Positions 41,165 to 52,194 are shown, counted from the stretch's first letter. The stretch is DNA of 64,000 nucleotides from Prorocentrum cordatum (GCA_963575745.1 CAUYUJ010015760.1:830147-894146); one strand, 5' to 3'. The notes: generated from the sequence alone by a model not told the origin. Program-made: numbers and translations.

Positions 41165-42050
41165 CAATACAAGTTCTTCAACCCCCTCAACGTCGTCATC
41201 ACCCGACGCGACGTCGATACAAGTTTGTATGGAGTATGCGTCCCTGATATTGTGTTACAGGTTATGTGATGTGATGTGATGTTCCTTGCCCCTTTAGTAT
41301 ATTCCTCACCGTTGGCGTTGTGAAACTTGCCCTGACCTTTTCATCCTCCCATCCTCGATGTACTGCTCATGTTGTTGATCCCTGCACCTTATCATTTCCC
41401 TTGCGATCTCCCCCTCCTGCTGATATTCACGTTTCGACGTCTCGTCATCATCATCTTGTTGGTGCTGATGCTCCTCCTCCTGCCACCCCCTCCTCCCCCG
41501 AGAACCGCGCAATCTGAGGGTTTCAACAGCAGGTAAGCAACGTCACGATGAGGACAATCGGCGCGCCGCCCGCGGCGGCTGACAGCCAGCACGCTGCCTG
41601 CGACGGTGGCGCGCTGAGACCAGCGCTGCGGTCGTCCGGGCGCTCGTCGAGACTGTCGCCAATGCGGGCAGCGAGCACGTGGAGCACTGAGCTAATTTGT
41701 AGAGTCGCACGTGAGAGCGTCGTTCCACTTCTTGTGAAGAGTCCCAGCGAGGACAGGCGGCAAGAGGAGCAGCATCGGGAGATCGGCTCGGGGGATGACC
41801 ATGAGGGGCAGCGGCACCCATCGACGGAAGCCCTTGTGAACGGCTTGCCAGACGTGCTTTCGTCGTCGGGCGGCGCAGATTTTGCTGCGTTCGGCAGCGG
41901 TTTGGGTTCGACGGGTGGTGGGCGTGGGAGCTATCCCATCCGGAAGTGAAGCTTCGCTCCACCACTCGCACAGGCCTCTCTTGGGGCCCTCTTGTCCAGA
42001 GGGGGAGGAGGACGCGCACGACCACGAGGGGGGTGACCCAATTCACAAGA
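41165..42050. other. Probable 3' flank of LINE D; no recognised gene
   Basis: No domain motif. A 167-codon minus-strand frame (41543-42046) follows the RNase H frame of LINE D and could be its 3' untranslated part. The 3' end of the element cannot be fixed because no poly(A) or tail repeat was recognised next to it. Confidence 0.45.
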
Positions 42051-42118
42051 CATGCAACAAAGGGACAGGCGGGCTAGACGGGGAAGGCGGGGTCCTCCTC
42101 CTCCTGGCCCTCGCCCCG

Positions 42119-43402
42119 TCACCGCCTGTCCTCGAGCTCCGCGCCGAGCGCCACAAGCTCGGCGCGCGTGAGGCCGACCAGCTCCAAACCTCGCTGAAGG
42201 TCGGCTGCTGGTCCCTCACGACTGGAAGAAGGATGGGCACCCCGAGAAATTTTCGGGGGCCCCTGGAGGCCTCTGCTCCAGGCAGCAAAAAAGGGGCCCC
42301 ACTCCAGCCGAACCTCATGGGTCGGGGCCCCAACGTACACCAGCGTGAATCCCTTTGGATTTCGGTGGCCTGGGTAAACACCAGCACGAAATTTATCCAG
42401 ATAAAACGAGCGACGCGAAGTCGACGACGGTCGACACACCGAACGAACGTTACCTCTCTTCGTGCTGGTGTGGGAGACCGCACCACAGGAGGTGCAGCAC
42501 AGCAGATAATCATGAAACGCATTCCCATCCGACTCATAAACATCTCCCTGCTCAAGAGTGTGCCCGTTCTGGATCCACGCTCCAGGGGTCGGGGGAGGGG
42601 GGAACTCAGGAGGCTGCTCGCTGGCAAGGTTCCCTGGAGCCTCCTGAGGCCCGCCTCCCCGCCCAGAGGCCCCTGGACCACCAGGCGCCTCCGAGGGGGC
42701 CCCAGACGCCCCAGGAAGGGGCAGCCCAGGGATCGCGTCGAGCAGGACGTAGCTTAGCCATTCCAGATTCACGTGATCGCTACTGCACAGGTCTCTGCAC
42801 TCGGCCTGCTGGCTAGCGCAGTACACACCCACACGCCGCACAAACTCAGCGTATCCAGTGAGCAGCTGTCTGTCGGCCTCAGCAATTCGGAATGGCTCAG
42901 CCCCCTCCTTGGCGAGTCTGTCAGCTTCCGAGTTCCCAAACCGCTGCATCTCTGTGATCCCACCCTCGTGCACATCCACAAACGAGGTGTGGGAGGGGAT
43001 CTTATGAACACATATACCTTCCAAACGGTCCCCTATCTCAGCCCACCAGTGGGCCCGCGCCGACTTCGAACTCGAGGCCCCCGTGAGGTTTCGGAGGCAC
43101 CCGACAGTGGCAGCGCAGTCCACATAGAGCGAGCCATTGGGGGATATGACAGATCGCCGAGAGAGCATCAGCACCGCAAAATCTTCTCCATCGCGGGCCT
43201 GTTGTTCAGGTGCTTCCCCGAACGGCACAACACCAAACAGAGCGGCCGAGGTTCTGCCCTGGCTGTCAAGCACCACAACTGAGCACCCCGCGGTCCCTAG
43301 GCCAGCGAGCTTCCCCTCAAATCCTGACCCGTCCGTGAAACATGCGCCCCCTCGGGAATGAACAGGGGGCCGTCCTAAGGCCACTGGAAGTGACGCGTGC
43401 AC
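42119..43402 (-). pseudogene. LINE D RNase H domain and C-terminal Cys motif
   Basis: The 427-codon frame is the best kept of the element. RNase H residues are all in place: GACFTDGSGFEG (Asp24), ARDGEDFAVLML (Glu73), GSLYVDCAATVG (Asp95), HKIPSHTSF (His138) and FGNSEADRLAKEGA (Asp161). A Pro/Gly/Ala-rich linker (about 225-275) follows. Next is LLCCTSCGAVSHTSTKRGNV with a later Cys, a Cys-rich motif seen at the C-terminus of such ORF2 proteins, and an acidic end. No stop interrupts it, but its link to the RT frame is broken upstream. The enzyme would degrade element RNA after first-strand synthesis. Confidence 0.85.
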
Positions 43403-43690
43403 GAGTTCTGCGGGTCACGAGGGGGTCGCTTCACCCAGGCCGCGGGGTTGGGAAACAAACATCTATTGAACAGTTCTCTTGCGAGAGTCGGGAGATGGCC
43501 AACGTTCCGAGCAGCCTTGGCGACCAAAGGATCCAGGTTCTCACGGCGCCACGGTTCGAACGCAATGCATCGGAAACGGCGATGGTGCAACATGCCACGG
43601 CCATCTCTGCACAGCTGGCATTCGCAGGTGGCCTCTGGACTGTGTTCAAACACTCTGTGCTGGCACCAATACACATTCGCCACAAGCGCC
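43375..43690 (-). pseudogene. LINE D Cys/His finger between RT and RNase H
   Basis: The frame 43683-43375 reads CECQLCRDGRGMLHHRRFRC, a C-x2-C-x(7)-H-x(4)-C arrangement like the zinc finger that follows RT in many dinoflagellate LINEs. It overlaps the start of the RNase H frame by less than 30 bases in a different frame, so a frameshift is needed. Confidence 0.6.
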
Positions 43691-43896
43691 GAGAGCGCAG
43701 CCTTGTGTGATTTTGTCCAAACCTGGGACCCTTTTCGCCCCAGGAACTGGTGAATGGGCTGCCAAAAAACTGGTCCACTCCACAGACCGACATCAAACTG
43801 CGTTACTTGTTCTTCTCTCTCGATGGCCCTAACGACCGAGCCACGCAGCAGGCGTGAGAAAAACTTAGGCGAGAAGCGATCAATCGACCACTCTCT

Positions 43897-44720
43897 CTAG
43901 AGGTCATCAACGAGGGCCATCTTCGAAAACACGGACGACCAACGGACCCGAGCCAGCTGCAGAAAAAGCGCAGCAACAGGCTGACGGGCCTGATTCCATG
44001 GAGCCTGGCCCTTCTGAACAACCAGAGCATCCTGGACACAAGACTCTAAAGCTGCTTTCGAGATGGACTTGGCCCACCAAGCTCCAACGAATTCCTTTAC
44101 AGCCGAAACCACCGTCACCAGAAGCGGGCCCCTTAGCCAGGGTCGGGAGGAGGAGAGGAACCTGAAACCCAGGGAGGTCCCAGGACGGAGAGGTTCCCAG
44201 GATCTCGCGGCCTGAACCCGAAGCTTGTGGAGGGTGGTCGGCGGGATCCCCAGAATCTGGGATCCCCACGTTGCTTTCGCCAGCGGTCCGACTCGATAGA
44301 CACGACTATGCTTTTCACTCTGCCCCAGCTGGCGCAGGGCTGCTCCAGTGCTGCGGGCGGCCACAAGCCTCGACGCCTGCGTGCCGACTCTCCGAGCTCT
44401 GCCGTCCAGCGAGTCGCCGCCGAGGTCGCGGCGGGAGATGACCAGCTTGTCGTCTGCGAGCTTCCACCTTGGATCCTGTACCAACTCGGGCAGCAGGCCG
44501 CGGTCCGACATCATGAACTTGGTCCTATCCCAATTTATAGGCAACTTCCTCGACTCCAATTCTGATGTGACAATCACGAAGCTGGCAATAGTGTTCTCAA
44601 TCGTTGCCTTGGGGCCACCGATGGTGTGCGTCGTCAAATCATCCACAACGTTCAGCGCTCGGCATGGCCGGGGTCTCCACTGCCAATCTCTTGAGAAGGC
44701 ACAGCGTCATCAGCTTCGCC
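43897..44720 (-). pseudogene. LINE D RT motif C, thumb and connector
   Basis: Just before the first Met of the frame 44646-43897, the same frame reads ALNVVDDLTTHTIGG, which is motif C (V-D-D, an F/Y-x-D-D variant with Val-Asp-Asp). Then come SRKLPINWDRTKFMMSDRGL and LGGDSLDGRARRVGTQASRL, the post-catalytic segment and the L-G-G/D strand. SQILGIPPTTLHKLRVQAAR and a Trp-rich connector follow. A frameshift separates it from the motif-B region (near 44680-44760), where AAAGVAKLMTLCLLKRLA is the remnant. Confidence 0.75.
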
Positions 44721-46117
44721 ACTCCAGCTGCTGCGCTACAGCCTTCGACGATCGTACCATTTGGATGGCTGACTCTGCTCGCTCCCCCGTCCACCTGGCT
44801 CGTCTCGGCGCACGGTACAAGCAGCACAACGCCTTGAGCAAGGCCCCGTCGAAGCTGTAGTGCTCTGCTGCTTCCCGCAACTGCTGGTGGCTGACGTTCT
44901 CGCAGAACTTGCAGATGTCGTAGTACACCGTGATGGCCGACATGCCTTTCCGTCTGGCGTGGCACGCCAACATGTTATGTAGGTAAGTTGCCCTGTCACA
45001 ACTGGTCTCCGCATTCTTTCCCCAGAAAAACTGCATCAGCAGCCGCTCCCCACTTCTTGACATACTGCCTTCTGCAACGGCTCCATATCCGTGCCCAGAA
45101 ACAGAGTAAACCAATGGGCCTGGTTCCTCCATCTGGCTTTGAAAGGAACACGTTGGTTGTAACCCACATCCGTTCACATTGTCGTTCGCGCTCCCAACAC
45201 GTGAGAATCTCCTGCAGCTTTCTCACAAAAGCACCGCCCAGGAAACGCACGAGCCTCATGTGGAAGTTGCCCCAGCCAAGTCCCGTGGAAGGCCCGAAGG
45301 AACGGCGCACTTGCACGATCTGGTCCTCCGCAATGGGGCCGAGCTTCCAGGGATAACTCCAGTCAGCTGGCGCCGCCTCTTGGACCCTGTCATCCGAGAT
45401 CCACAGCTCCCCCCATTCCTCAAGCACCGCCGTAATTGCCGCAGCTCCCACCAACCCATGAGGTTGACCCTTCGCCAAGGTGGGTGCTTCCTCTAACAGC
45501 TTGGGCCGGGCAATAGCATGTGCCAGCTTCCCTGAACCTTCTGCTGCAAGCTCTCCAAACTCACGCCAAGCTCTGCTCCTGGCCTGGGAATCCTGGCGCC
45601 GACGTTTTTCTACCTCCTCCACTAGGACAGTTCGAAACCAGGCTGTCAACTGGCCTCTTCTCTTGGCCAGGGCAACCCACTTCTGGACTTCCTTCGCCTT
45701 CAGGGAGGGAGGGTTCGAGATGGCCTCAGGGAGCTCCAGGGCTAGCAGCTGCCTCTCGCACCTCTCGGAGTGCGCGGGACACCTTGCTTTTGACCCCGAA
45801 GGTGCTGAGGGCGCCACACATAGGGCATCCCAGAGCCTGAGCGCACTCAGCCACGACCTGGTACCCGACTCGCTGTGACGCTCGAGGATGGAATTGGCGC
45901 AGTCCACCAGGCGCTTCTGCTTCAGTACAACCTCTTTCCCCCTGCCGATGTACATTCTCCTATCCGAAACTGGTATCTCGAACAACTGCACCAGGTAGCT
46001 CTCGGCGGCCTTGAACCACATCGCTGCTGCATCCACCATAGAGTCGATGGGGGCATCCAGCTGCCACTCCTCCAGCACCTTCACCGAGGGAGGGGCGCCC
46101 ACTTGGGTGGGTTCCAC
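44710..46117 (-). pseudogene. LINE D pre-RT and RT fingers/motif A, broken
   Basis: The frame 46117-44996 starts MEPTQVGAPPSVKVLEEWQL and crosses a basic linker (EEVEKRRRQDSQARSRAW). It ends with the RT fingers VTTNVFLSKPDGGTRPIGLL, then ARIWSRCRRQYVKKWG. A frameshift near 45080 leads to the next piece (45177-44710), which carries KGMSAITVYYDICKFCENVS followed by HQQLREAAEHY. This is motif A with the catalytic Asp in YYDICKF. The pattern D-I-x-K-F-x-E-x-V is typical of dinoflagellate LINE RTs. Decay is moderate: motifs are unchanged but the frame is not. Confidence 0.8.
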
Positions 46118-47244
46118 CGCTCGTCTTCTCCCAGGCCTTCTGCTTCTTCTCTAGCTCCGCCAATGGGAAGGCCCTCGGCGGCGCCCCCACCCAGACGAAA
46201 AGGCTCGTCCCCCAGGCCGTCCAGCTTGATCTCCACATAGCAGTGCGGCGAGATGGACGCATCAACTCTCGCTCCCACCGTCATCGGGGAAGCGTCTAGG
46301 GCTTGGGAGCCACTGAAGTAGTCGTACTCCTTCCCATTGCACGTTGGTATGCCAGGTGCGAAGATGGTGGCCGATGCCAAATCTAACCAACCCAACTCCA
46401 TGATCCCCTCTGGCTCTAGGTCCCAGTCTCCCCCCAAAAGAAATGGGAAGCGCTGCGCTCCCAGAAAGGCGCCGCGGAACTCCAGCAGCTCCAGGTGCTC
46501 GCCATTAGGTCCAATCGAGTCGACCCCGTAGATCGATCCGATGATGATCCACGAGTGTGCTCCCAGGGTCATGAGCCTCATCGCCACACGATGCTGCCAC
46601 TTCTCAGGTATCTGTAGCTTGGCCACTCCAATACCCAGTGCTGCGGAGAGCCCCACCCCAGCAGAGAGAGACCTGGCCGACTCCCTTGTGCGCCTGGCCG
46701 TGCCAAGAGACAGCTTCCGAGAACAGGTGCGAGTCCGTTGATGAGCTCCTGCCTCTGCCGTGTGATCCAGCACCGTCTCCTGAAGACACAGCACATGTGG
46801 CATCTGGCACTGCTTCTCAATCCATGGCATGGTACTGCGAGCCCTGGGCCAAGTATTCGCACTAAGAGCGCCTGCTCTGAATGCCCCTCCTGCTCCAACT
46901 TCCTCGGGCGGAAGGCCGTCCATTAGCGAGGTGACGTGCTTGGGCGTGCCTGCTGGTGCCTCGCAACTTCCACTTGGTGGTGGTGGGTTCGAGGAGCACC
47001 CACCACCCGCGTTCTGACAGTCCGTAGACGGGGTCTTCTGATGCAGACTCGGCGAGACGTGAGACCCATCAAGTGGCGACGTAGCCTGGGGTGACAACGT
47101 CGGCAGAAGCCTGTCGCACCCAGGACTTTGCGATCTAACGCCATCTTCAGCCGAGTAGTCCCGGCTGACACTGGGTGGAGGGTTCGAGGAGCACCCACCA
47201 TTCGCGTCCTGACTTGGCGAAGCCCACGCTGACTGCGAGGGCAT
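46081..47244 (-). pseudogene. LINE D AP-like endonuclease
   Basis: The 387-codon frame has an N-terminal linker with a duplicated GGCSSNPPP (residues 16-24 and 81-89). The endonuclease fold follows: ANTWP with Asn130, VLCLQETVLD with Glu156, SWIIIGSIYGVDS around 231-243, FLLGGDWDLEPE with Asp273 (usually GDWN), KEYDYFSGSQALDA at 305-317, and SPHCYVEIKL at 332-341 where active enzymes have S-D-H. The Asn-to-Asp change at GDWN and the missing Asp before the terminal His suggest reduced or lost activity. The upstream part of this frame overlaps no other domain. Joining to ORF1 or to RT needs frameshifts. Confidence 0.8.
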
Positions 47245-47731
47245 CCCCGCGACGTTCTTACCGATTCCAACAAAAGGTTAGGACGAGGCAGCCGACCCGC
47301 TGAAGACGGCTGCGTTCTGACCAGACGTCGAATGAAGAGACGCCGCTTCCTGGCGAATTAACCCAGAGGGGGCCAGGCTCGAGGCGCACCTAGCCCCCAA
47401 TCCGACAAAGCTGGCAGACGCCGCCTTCGGAGCCGTCGCTGACACCGATGCACCAGGAGTTGCCGTGGACCATGAAGACGGCGCAACCGAAGTAGACGGC
47501 CTCGACGACCCACAGATGGCAATCGACAAAGTCGTCGGCGCTGCCTCCTCCAGCGGGTACCCTAGCCGAGAACTCGCACCTGCCACCAGGCTAGTGGGTT
47601 CACACAGACAGGGCCAAATCCCCGTGAGGGGAATCACCTTCTCAGGAGGGCTCGCGCCAATCGAAGTCCAGGTGCTGGGAGGCGCCGAAATCGATCCTGA
47701 CGTCCCAGGCGCCGTCGAGTCGTCGTCCTGG

Positions 47732-48986
47732 CTAAAGTCCCGACCCTTCGGCAGCCTGAATTCCAGCATCAGCAGAAACACGAGACCGAATCTCAAACTT
47801 CGGGGCCGTCCTGTCATCCGCATTTGGCGGCGTCGCAGCCTTTGCCCCAGTTGCCGAAGCTGCCTGGCTGGACGCAGCTCCCGCATCAGGCCCTCCATCG
47901 GTCGGATGATCGCCTTCTGTGCCAGGCTCGGTGCGCCTCCGCTTCGCCTGGGGCCGCTTGATGTGCTCCTTGTGTTGTTCCTGGCAGGCGTTTGCTTTGT
48001 CCAGCGCCTGGCGAAAGACATTGCCAAGCACCTCCTGCATGTGTTTGGCTGCTTCGTTCTTGCGGTCTTCCAGCTCACGAAGGCCCTCTTCAGATACCTC
48101 ATAGCTTCCCTTGACCGCCTCCACATCGATGCAGTCGTCCAGCGAGATGATCGAAGCCAGCTCCATATCGCCATCAACGAGCTTGCGTAGGCTGACCAGG
48201 GGCTGAGCACCCACGTTGGTGGGCGGCGCCACTCGGTGCTGGTTCTGGAGCTCTGCCAAGGTGGCCGCCACTACGTCGCCTGCCCTCTGAAGGTCCTCTG
48301 CCAGCAGCTTTGCTGCCCTAGCCAGCTCCTCAGCCGCCGACCTCCAGCGTCGAAGTTTCTCGCGCTCGCTGTTGAGCTTCTTCTCGAGCTTCTCCTGCTT
48401 CTGCTCCGCTTCGATGAGACGCTGGCGGCCCGACGGCTTCGGGGGCGGGGCCGCTCTCTGCGCCAGTGCACCATGGCGCGCAGCCCCCACAGAGTCACCA
48501 GCTTCCTGAGCCATACGCTGCAGCTCGAGCGCCTTGGCCTGAGAAATTTCTGAAACGTGGCCTGGAGGTAGGGCAGAGGTGCGGCCGCCTGGTCCTTTGC
48601 ACCCAGGAGATGGATCCCCCTTGAGGCCCTTCTTGCCATTCTTGCCCTTACCTCCTCCTTTGCCCTGCAACGTCCCCCGACTGAGAGGCCAGCTGGTTGT
48701 CCACGTTCGATTGGGGGCGAGTCCCGAGTTTCTGCCCACAGTGCTTGCAGAACATCGCACCTCTGGGGTTCTTGCTGCAACCACAGTGGTGACAGAGAAT
48801 TTCCCCTTTGGAACTTGCAACCGTCTTCCAGTCGTCATTGTGCATGGCATACTGATCGTCCCATTGTTCCCCCCACTTGGCCGCGGTGCCCCCCCCGTCG
48901 GGAATGCTTCCTCCCCGCCGACGACGGCGTCCTGCTTGCACCCATGGGCGGCGTTCCCACTCGCCACCAGCCCCAGCAGGAGCCAT
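47732..48986 (-). pseudogene. LINE D ORF1: zinc ribbon plus coiled coil, frameshifted
   Basis: The ATG at 48986 begins MAPAGAGGEWERRPWVQAGR. The next conserved segment is ILCHHCGCSKNPRGAMFCKH-CGQKL, a C-x2-C...C-x2-C ribbon. After about 110 codons the frame shifts (near a C5/G5 run at about 48680) into the longer frame: GKGKNGKKGLKGDPSPG, then SGRQRLIEAEQKQEKLEKKL and AEELARAAKLLAEDLQRAGD, a strong coiled coil. EEGLRELEDRKNEAAKHMQE and a Lys/Arg patch (KRPQAKRRRTEPG) follow, with the stop at 47732. I prefer the 48986 start over a longer frame from 49120 because only this frame contains the ribbon. It lies about 140 nt after the spliced leader. Such ORF1 proteins bind element RNA. Confidence 0.75.
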
Positions 48987-49124
48987 GGCACTCGAGGAAC
49001 GAATGGGATCCTGGAGGCTCGTGAACCCCTCGTCCGAGGGACTTCCGTGTTAAGAATTGATAGCTGCCGCGGACTAGCGGTATCCAGTTTTGCCAATGCG
49101 GGCTCAGCCCGCCAAAGCATCAGT

Positions 49125-49146
49125 CTTGAGCCAAAATGGCTACGGA
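49125..49146 (-). other. DinoSL: Dinoflagellate spliced leader sequence (DNA relic)
   Basis: The minus strand reads T, then CCGTAGCC, ATTTTGGC, TCAAG. This matches all 22 positions of the dinoflagellate spliced leader (D at the first base is satisfied by T). In dinoflagellates this leader is added to nuclear mRNAs by trans-splicing. Its presence in genomic DNA right before a coding region marks reverse transcription of a mature mRNA. No donor GT or snRNA-like 3' part follows, so this is not an SL RNA gene. Confidence 0.95.
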
Positions 49147-49310
49147 GGGAGGAGGAGGAGGAGGAGGAGGAGGAGGAGGAGGAGGAGGAGGAGGAGGAGC
49201 AGGGCGAGGAGGAGGAGCAGGGCGAGGAGGAGGAGGAGGGTAATGAGGTGGAGAAAGAGAAGGAGAAGGAGGAGGAGGAGGAGGAGGAGGAGGAGGAGGG
49301 GGCGCTTTGC
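49147..49310. repeat. (GGA)n tract abutting the spliced leader
   Basis: Fifteen or more uninterrupted GGA units, then GGAGGAGCAGGGCGA variants. On the minus strand this is a long (TCC)n polypyrimidine tract immediately upstream of the spliced leader. Confidence 0.95.
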
Positions 49311-49779
49311 CGTTTACGGGCGGGCCGCGAACCCCAGTCAGAGGTTTAGTGGGGTTTAGGTTTTTCCCCTGATGCGCACGAGGCCCGTTTGAGGTCCCAG
49401 GGAGAGCCGCTTGTGAGGCTCTCGCCTCGGCCCGTGAAGATGTCGATTGTTCCCGAGACCTGGCTCTCCTGTCTCGGGAATGCTTTTAGGTAGGCAGTCG
49501 AGTTTTGCAGAGCGGAACTCGTTTTATTTAATCGCTTCGATCATTCCGCCGGCCCGTATTGGTGCACGGCTGTCGAGTGCCCGTGTGATCGTTGTCAATG
49601 GGGTGCTACTGGGTTGTTTTTTTGTTTATGGATGGCTGGCTTTGGGTGATTTCGCAGGCGGGAACCATTCTTTGCCCGCCTGAACCTTCTGTTTTGGAAG
49701 GTGGCGGCTCGTGAATACGATCGCAGGGAACAAGACAACATCCTGCAGTTTCCTTTTTGCATTCTTCGGGCCCCTTGTC
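49311..49779. other. No recognised gene
   Basis: Unique sequence between the GGA tract and the GGGCCGTCTTGG-family block. No motif was seen. Confidence 0.5.
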
Positions 49780-50660
49780 GCTTGTTGGGGCCTCTTAGGA
49801 GCCTCCTGGGGCGTCCAGGAGGCCTCTTAGAGCGGAAGGCTCGGATGTTCGTTTCGTGGTCTCCATCTTGGGCCTCTCTAAGGGCCCTTTTGGGGTCCTT
49901 TTGGACCGTCTTGGGCGCCTCTTGGGCTGTCGTGGGGCTCTGTTGGACGGTCGTGGGCCTCTCTTGGAGGCCTCTTGGGCCGTCTTGGGGTGGTCTTGGA
50001 AGCTTTTTGGGCCGTCTTGGAGCGTCGGAAAGGCGAAAAGGCGAGGAAGCCAAAAACCTTGAAAAACCCAATGGACATCAATGGTTTTGGCGTTCTGAGG
50101 CTTCGTGGACGTTCATTGGGATCTCGTTGGATGCCTCTCGAGGGCTTCTTGGAGACTCTCGGGAGTCGTTGTTGAGCCTCTTGGGGTCTCTTTCGGGCCC
50201 CTTGTCGCCTTTTGGGGCCTCTTTGGGGCCTCTTGGAGCCTCCAGGAGGCCCCTTGGAGCGGTCTCGGTTCGTGGTCTCCATCTTGGGCCCTTCTTGGGG
50301 CCCTCTTGGGGTCCTTTTGGACCGTCTTGGGCGCCTCTTGGGCTGTCGTGGGGCCCTCTTGGGCGGTCTTGGGGCTCTCTTGGAGGCCTCTTGGGCCGTC
50401 TTGGGGTGGTCTTGGAGGCTTATTGGGCCGTCTTGGAGCGTCGGAAAGGCGAAAAGGCGAGGAAGCCAAAAACCTTGAAAAATCAAATTGAAATCAATAA
50501 TTTTGGCCTCTTGGGGCTCTCTTGGAAAGGGTCGGGGCTCTCTTGGGATGTCTTGGAAGCTTCTTGGGCCGTCTTAAGGCCGTGTTGGGCGTCTTGGGCC
50601 GATCGTTCGAAGATTCGGAACCCTCTTGGACCGTCTTGGAAGCCTGTTGGGGCCTTCTTG
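49780..50660. repeat. GGGCCGTCTTGG-family block containing a 416-bp tandem duplication
   Basis: Segment 49780-50095 recurs at about 50200-50507. For example, GCGTCGGAAAGGCGAAAAGG, then GAAGCCAAAAACCTTGAAAA, occurs at both places 416 bp apart, as does TTCGTGGTCTCCATCTTGGG. The rest to 50660 is degenerate TTGGGCCGTCTTGG repeat. A related patch lies at 51770-51900. Leu/Gly-rich plus frames and Pro/Arg-rich minus frames are by-products. Confidence 0.85.
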
Positions 50661-50962
50661 GCGCGCTCCGGGGAGCGTGGAAGGCCGCACTCAGGAGGAA
50701 AACCATCTCTGACCTGAGTTTGCCGGGAGTGTTCCGGGACCTTGCCGGGGTACTTTCCGGCCGGGGACCCCCAGGGGCCGCTCCGCGCGCGCGAAGTATA
50801 GAGTTATTGTTAACCAGTTACCGGAGATCTTAGCACGCCTCTTGCCCGTTGGGCCGGCGAATTTTGGGCAGAGGAGGAGGAAGAGGAGGATGAGGGGGAG
50901 GGGGGTGTTAATGATATTGTAGTGGCCTCCGGCCAGTGCCGCCGATCCAGGGCGCTCCGGAT

Positions 50963-50965
50963 GAC

Positions 50966-51014
<49 letters not shown>

Positions 51015-51150
51015 GTGATGGTGATGGTGATGGTGACGGTGATGGTGATGGTGATGGTGATGGTGATGGTGATGGTGATGATGGTGATGGTGATGGTGAT
51101 GGTGATGGTGATGGTGATGGTGATGGTGATGGTGATGGAGATGGTGATGA
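50963..51150. repeat. (GAT)n then (GATGGT)n microsatellite
   Basis: About sixteen GAT units (50963-51012) pass into GATGGT hexanucleotides to 51150. On the minus strand one frame encodes a long His run (plus Ser and Ile runs in others), not a gene. Confidence 0.95.
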
Positions 51151-51525
51151 TCCGCCCCCCCCCCACCCCCACCTCCCCTCCTCTCTCCTGTCCCCTCCCC
51201 CCTCCCTCCTGTCCCCCCCCCTCTCTCCTGTTCCCCCCCCCCTTCTCTCCTGTCCCCCCCCCCCCTCTCTCCTGTCCCCCCCCCTCTCCCCTCCCCCCTC
51301 TCTCCTGTCCCCCCCCCTCTCTCCTGTCCCCCCCCCCTCTCTCCTGTTCCCCCCCCCCCTCTCCCCCCCCCTTGCAGAGCGCCCATCTGCAAAGCGGACC
51401 CTCCCGCCTTTCCCTGCAGCTCCCGCTCCCGCCTGAGAGGGCCCCCCCCTTTGCAGCCCTCCCCCCTTGCAGAGTGCCCTCCCCGCCCCCCCCCCCCCCC
51501 CTCTCCTGCCTTCACACTTGCAGAG
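51151..51525. repeat. C-rich minisatellite, CTCTCTCCTGTCCCCCCC units
   Basis: Nine or so copies of a roughly 17-30 bp unit containing CTCTCTCCTGTCCCCCCC, ending in longer C-runs (51490-51505). The (GAT)n block leads straight into it. Confidence 0.85.
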
Positions 51526-52190
51526 CAAAACTCCAGGAGGGGCGGGGGGGGGGGCGAGATCGAGGGGGTGGGGGGCTGGCACCGGGGGGGAGGTGCCGAG
51601 CACTGAATTCGACAGATAATGAGGTCCCCCCCCTAGACTTCTGAAACCCACACGCCGGATCGGCGGATAAGAGGAGGATGAACGGGAGGGGGATGTTAAT
51701 GAGATTGAGGAGCAGAAGGTGGAGGAGGTCTTTGCAGATATGTCTGTGTGACAGCTTCTTCGAGGGCTACTGGGCCCATTTTGTGGTTCTTTTCGGGCCC
51801 CCTCGGGGCCTATTGGGCCCCTCTTGGGGCCATATTGGGGCCCGTTTGGGGGGGCCATGGGGTCTTCTTGCGGTCGTGTTGGGTCCATCCTTGGGCGATA
51901 TTGTGCCCCATGTCTAACAAGGAGCCCTTGGAGCCCTCTTGGCTCTCTTAATCCAAGACTGACCCTTTAGAGCGTTCCCCTCTTCAGGGAACGGGGGGTA
52001 GTCAAGCGGAGAACGACAAGGTCAGCCGTGCTCCGCTCCGCCCTCCCACCGGGGCCGTGGGCTGCTCAAGCCCGTGCCTTCTTTTGGCGCCATCGATGGG
52101 GTTGCAGGCGACCGCCTTGTGCTTGCGGCGGAGGCGGGACGGGGAGGGGGGATAGGAGTGTATACGGCTCCCGCTCCCTCATCTTCCCCT
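51526..52190. other. No recognised gene
   Basis: G-rich start, then a GGGGCC-TTGGG patch (51770-51900) of the GGGCCGTCTTGG family. No coding motif. Confidence 0.5.
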
Positions 52191-52194
52191 TCCT

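Larger units (their letters stand above)
42050..49146 (-). mobile_element. LINE D, spliced-leader-led non-LTR retrotransposon
   Basis: On the minus strand, starting at 49146: dinoflagellate spliced leader (49146-49125), about 140 nt of leader, ORF1 with zinc ribbon and coiled coil (48986-47732), AP-like endonuclease (47244-46081), reverse transcriptase (46117-43897), Cys/His finger (43683-43375) and RNase H (43402-42119). This is the standard I-type LINE order and about 7 kb long, so near full length. Frameshifts in ORF1 and RT mark it as decayed. The leader at the very 5' end means the copy derives from a trans-spliced RNA. A (GGA)n tract abuts the 5' end. Confidence 0.85.

Noticed and set aside
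41128-41282. (CACATG)n and (ATGTG)n considered as the 3' tail of LINE D
   Set aside because: They lie more than 800 bp past the last coding trace, and nothing connects them to the element.
50691-51515. Minus-strand frame with a long histidine run
   Set aside because: It is the (GAT)n/(GATGGT)n microsatellite read in reverse.
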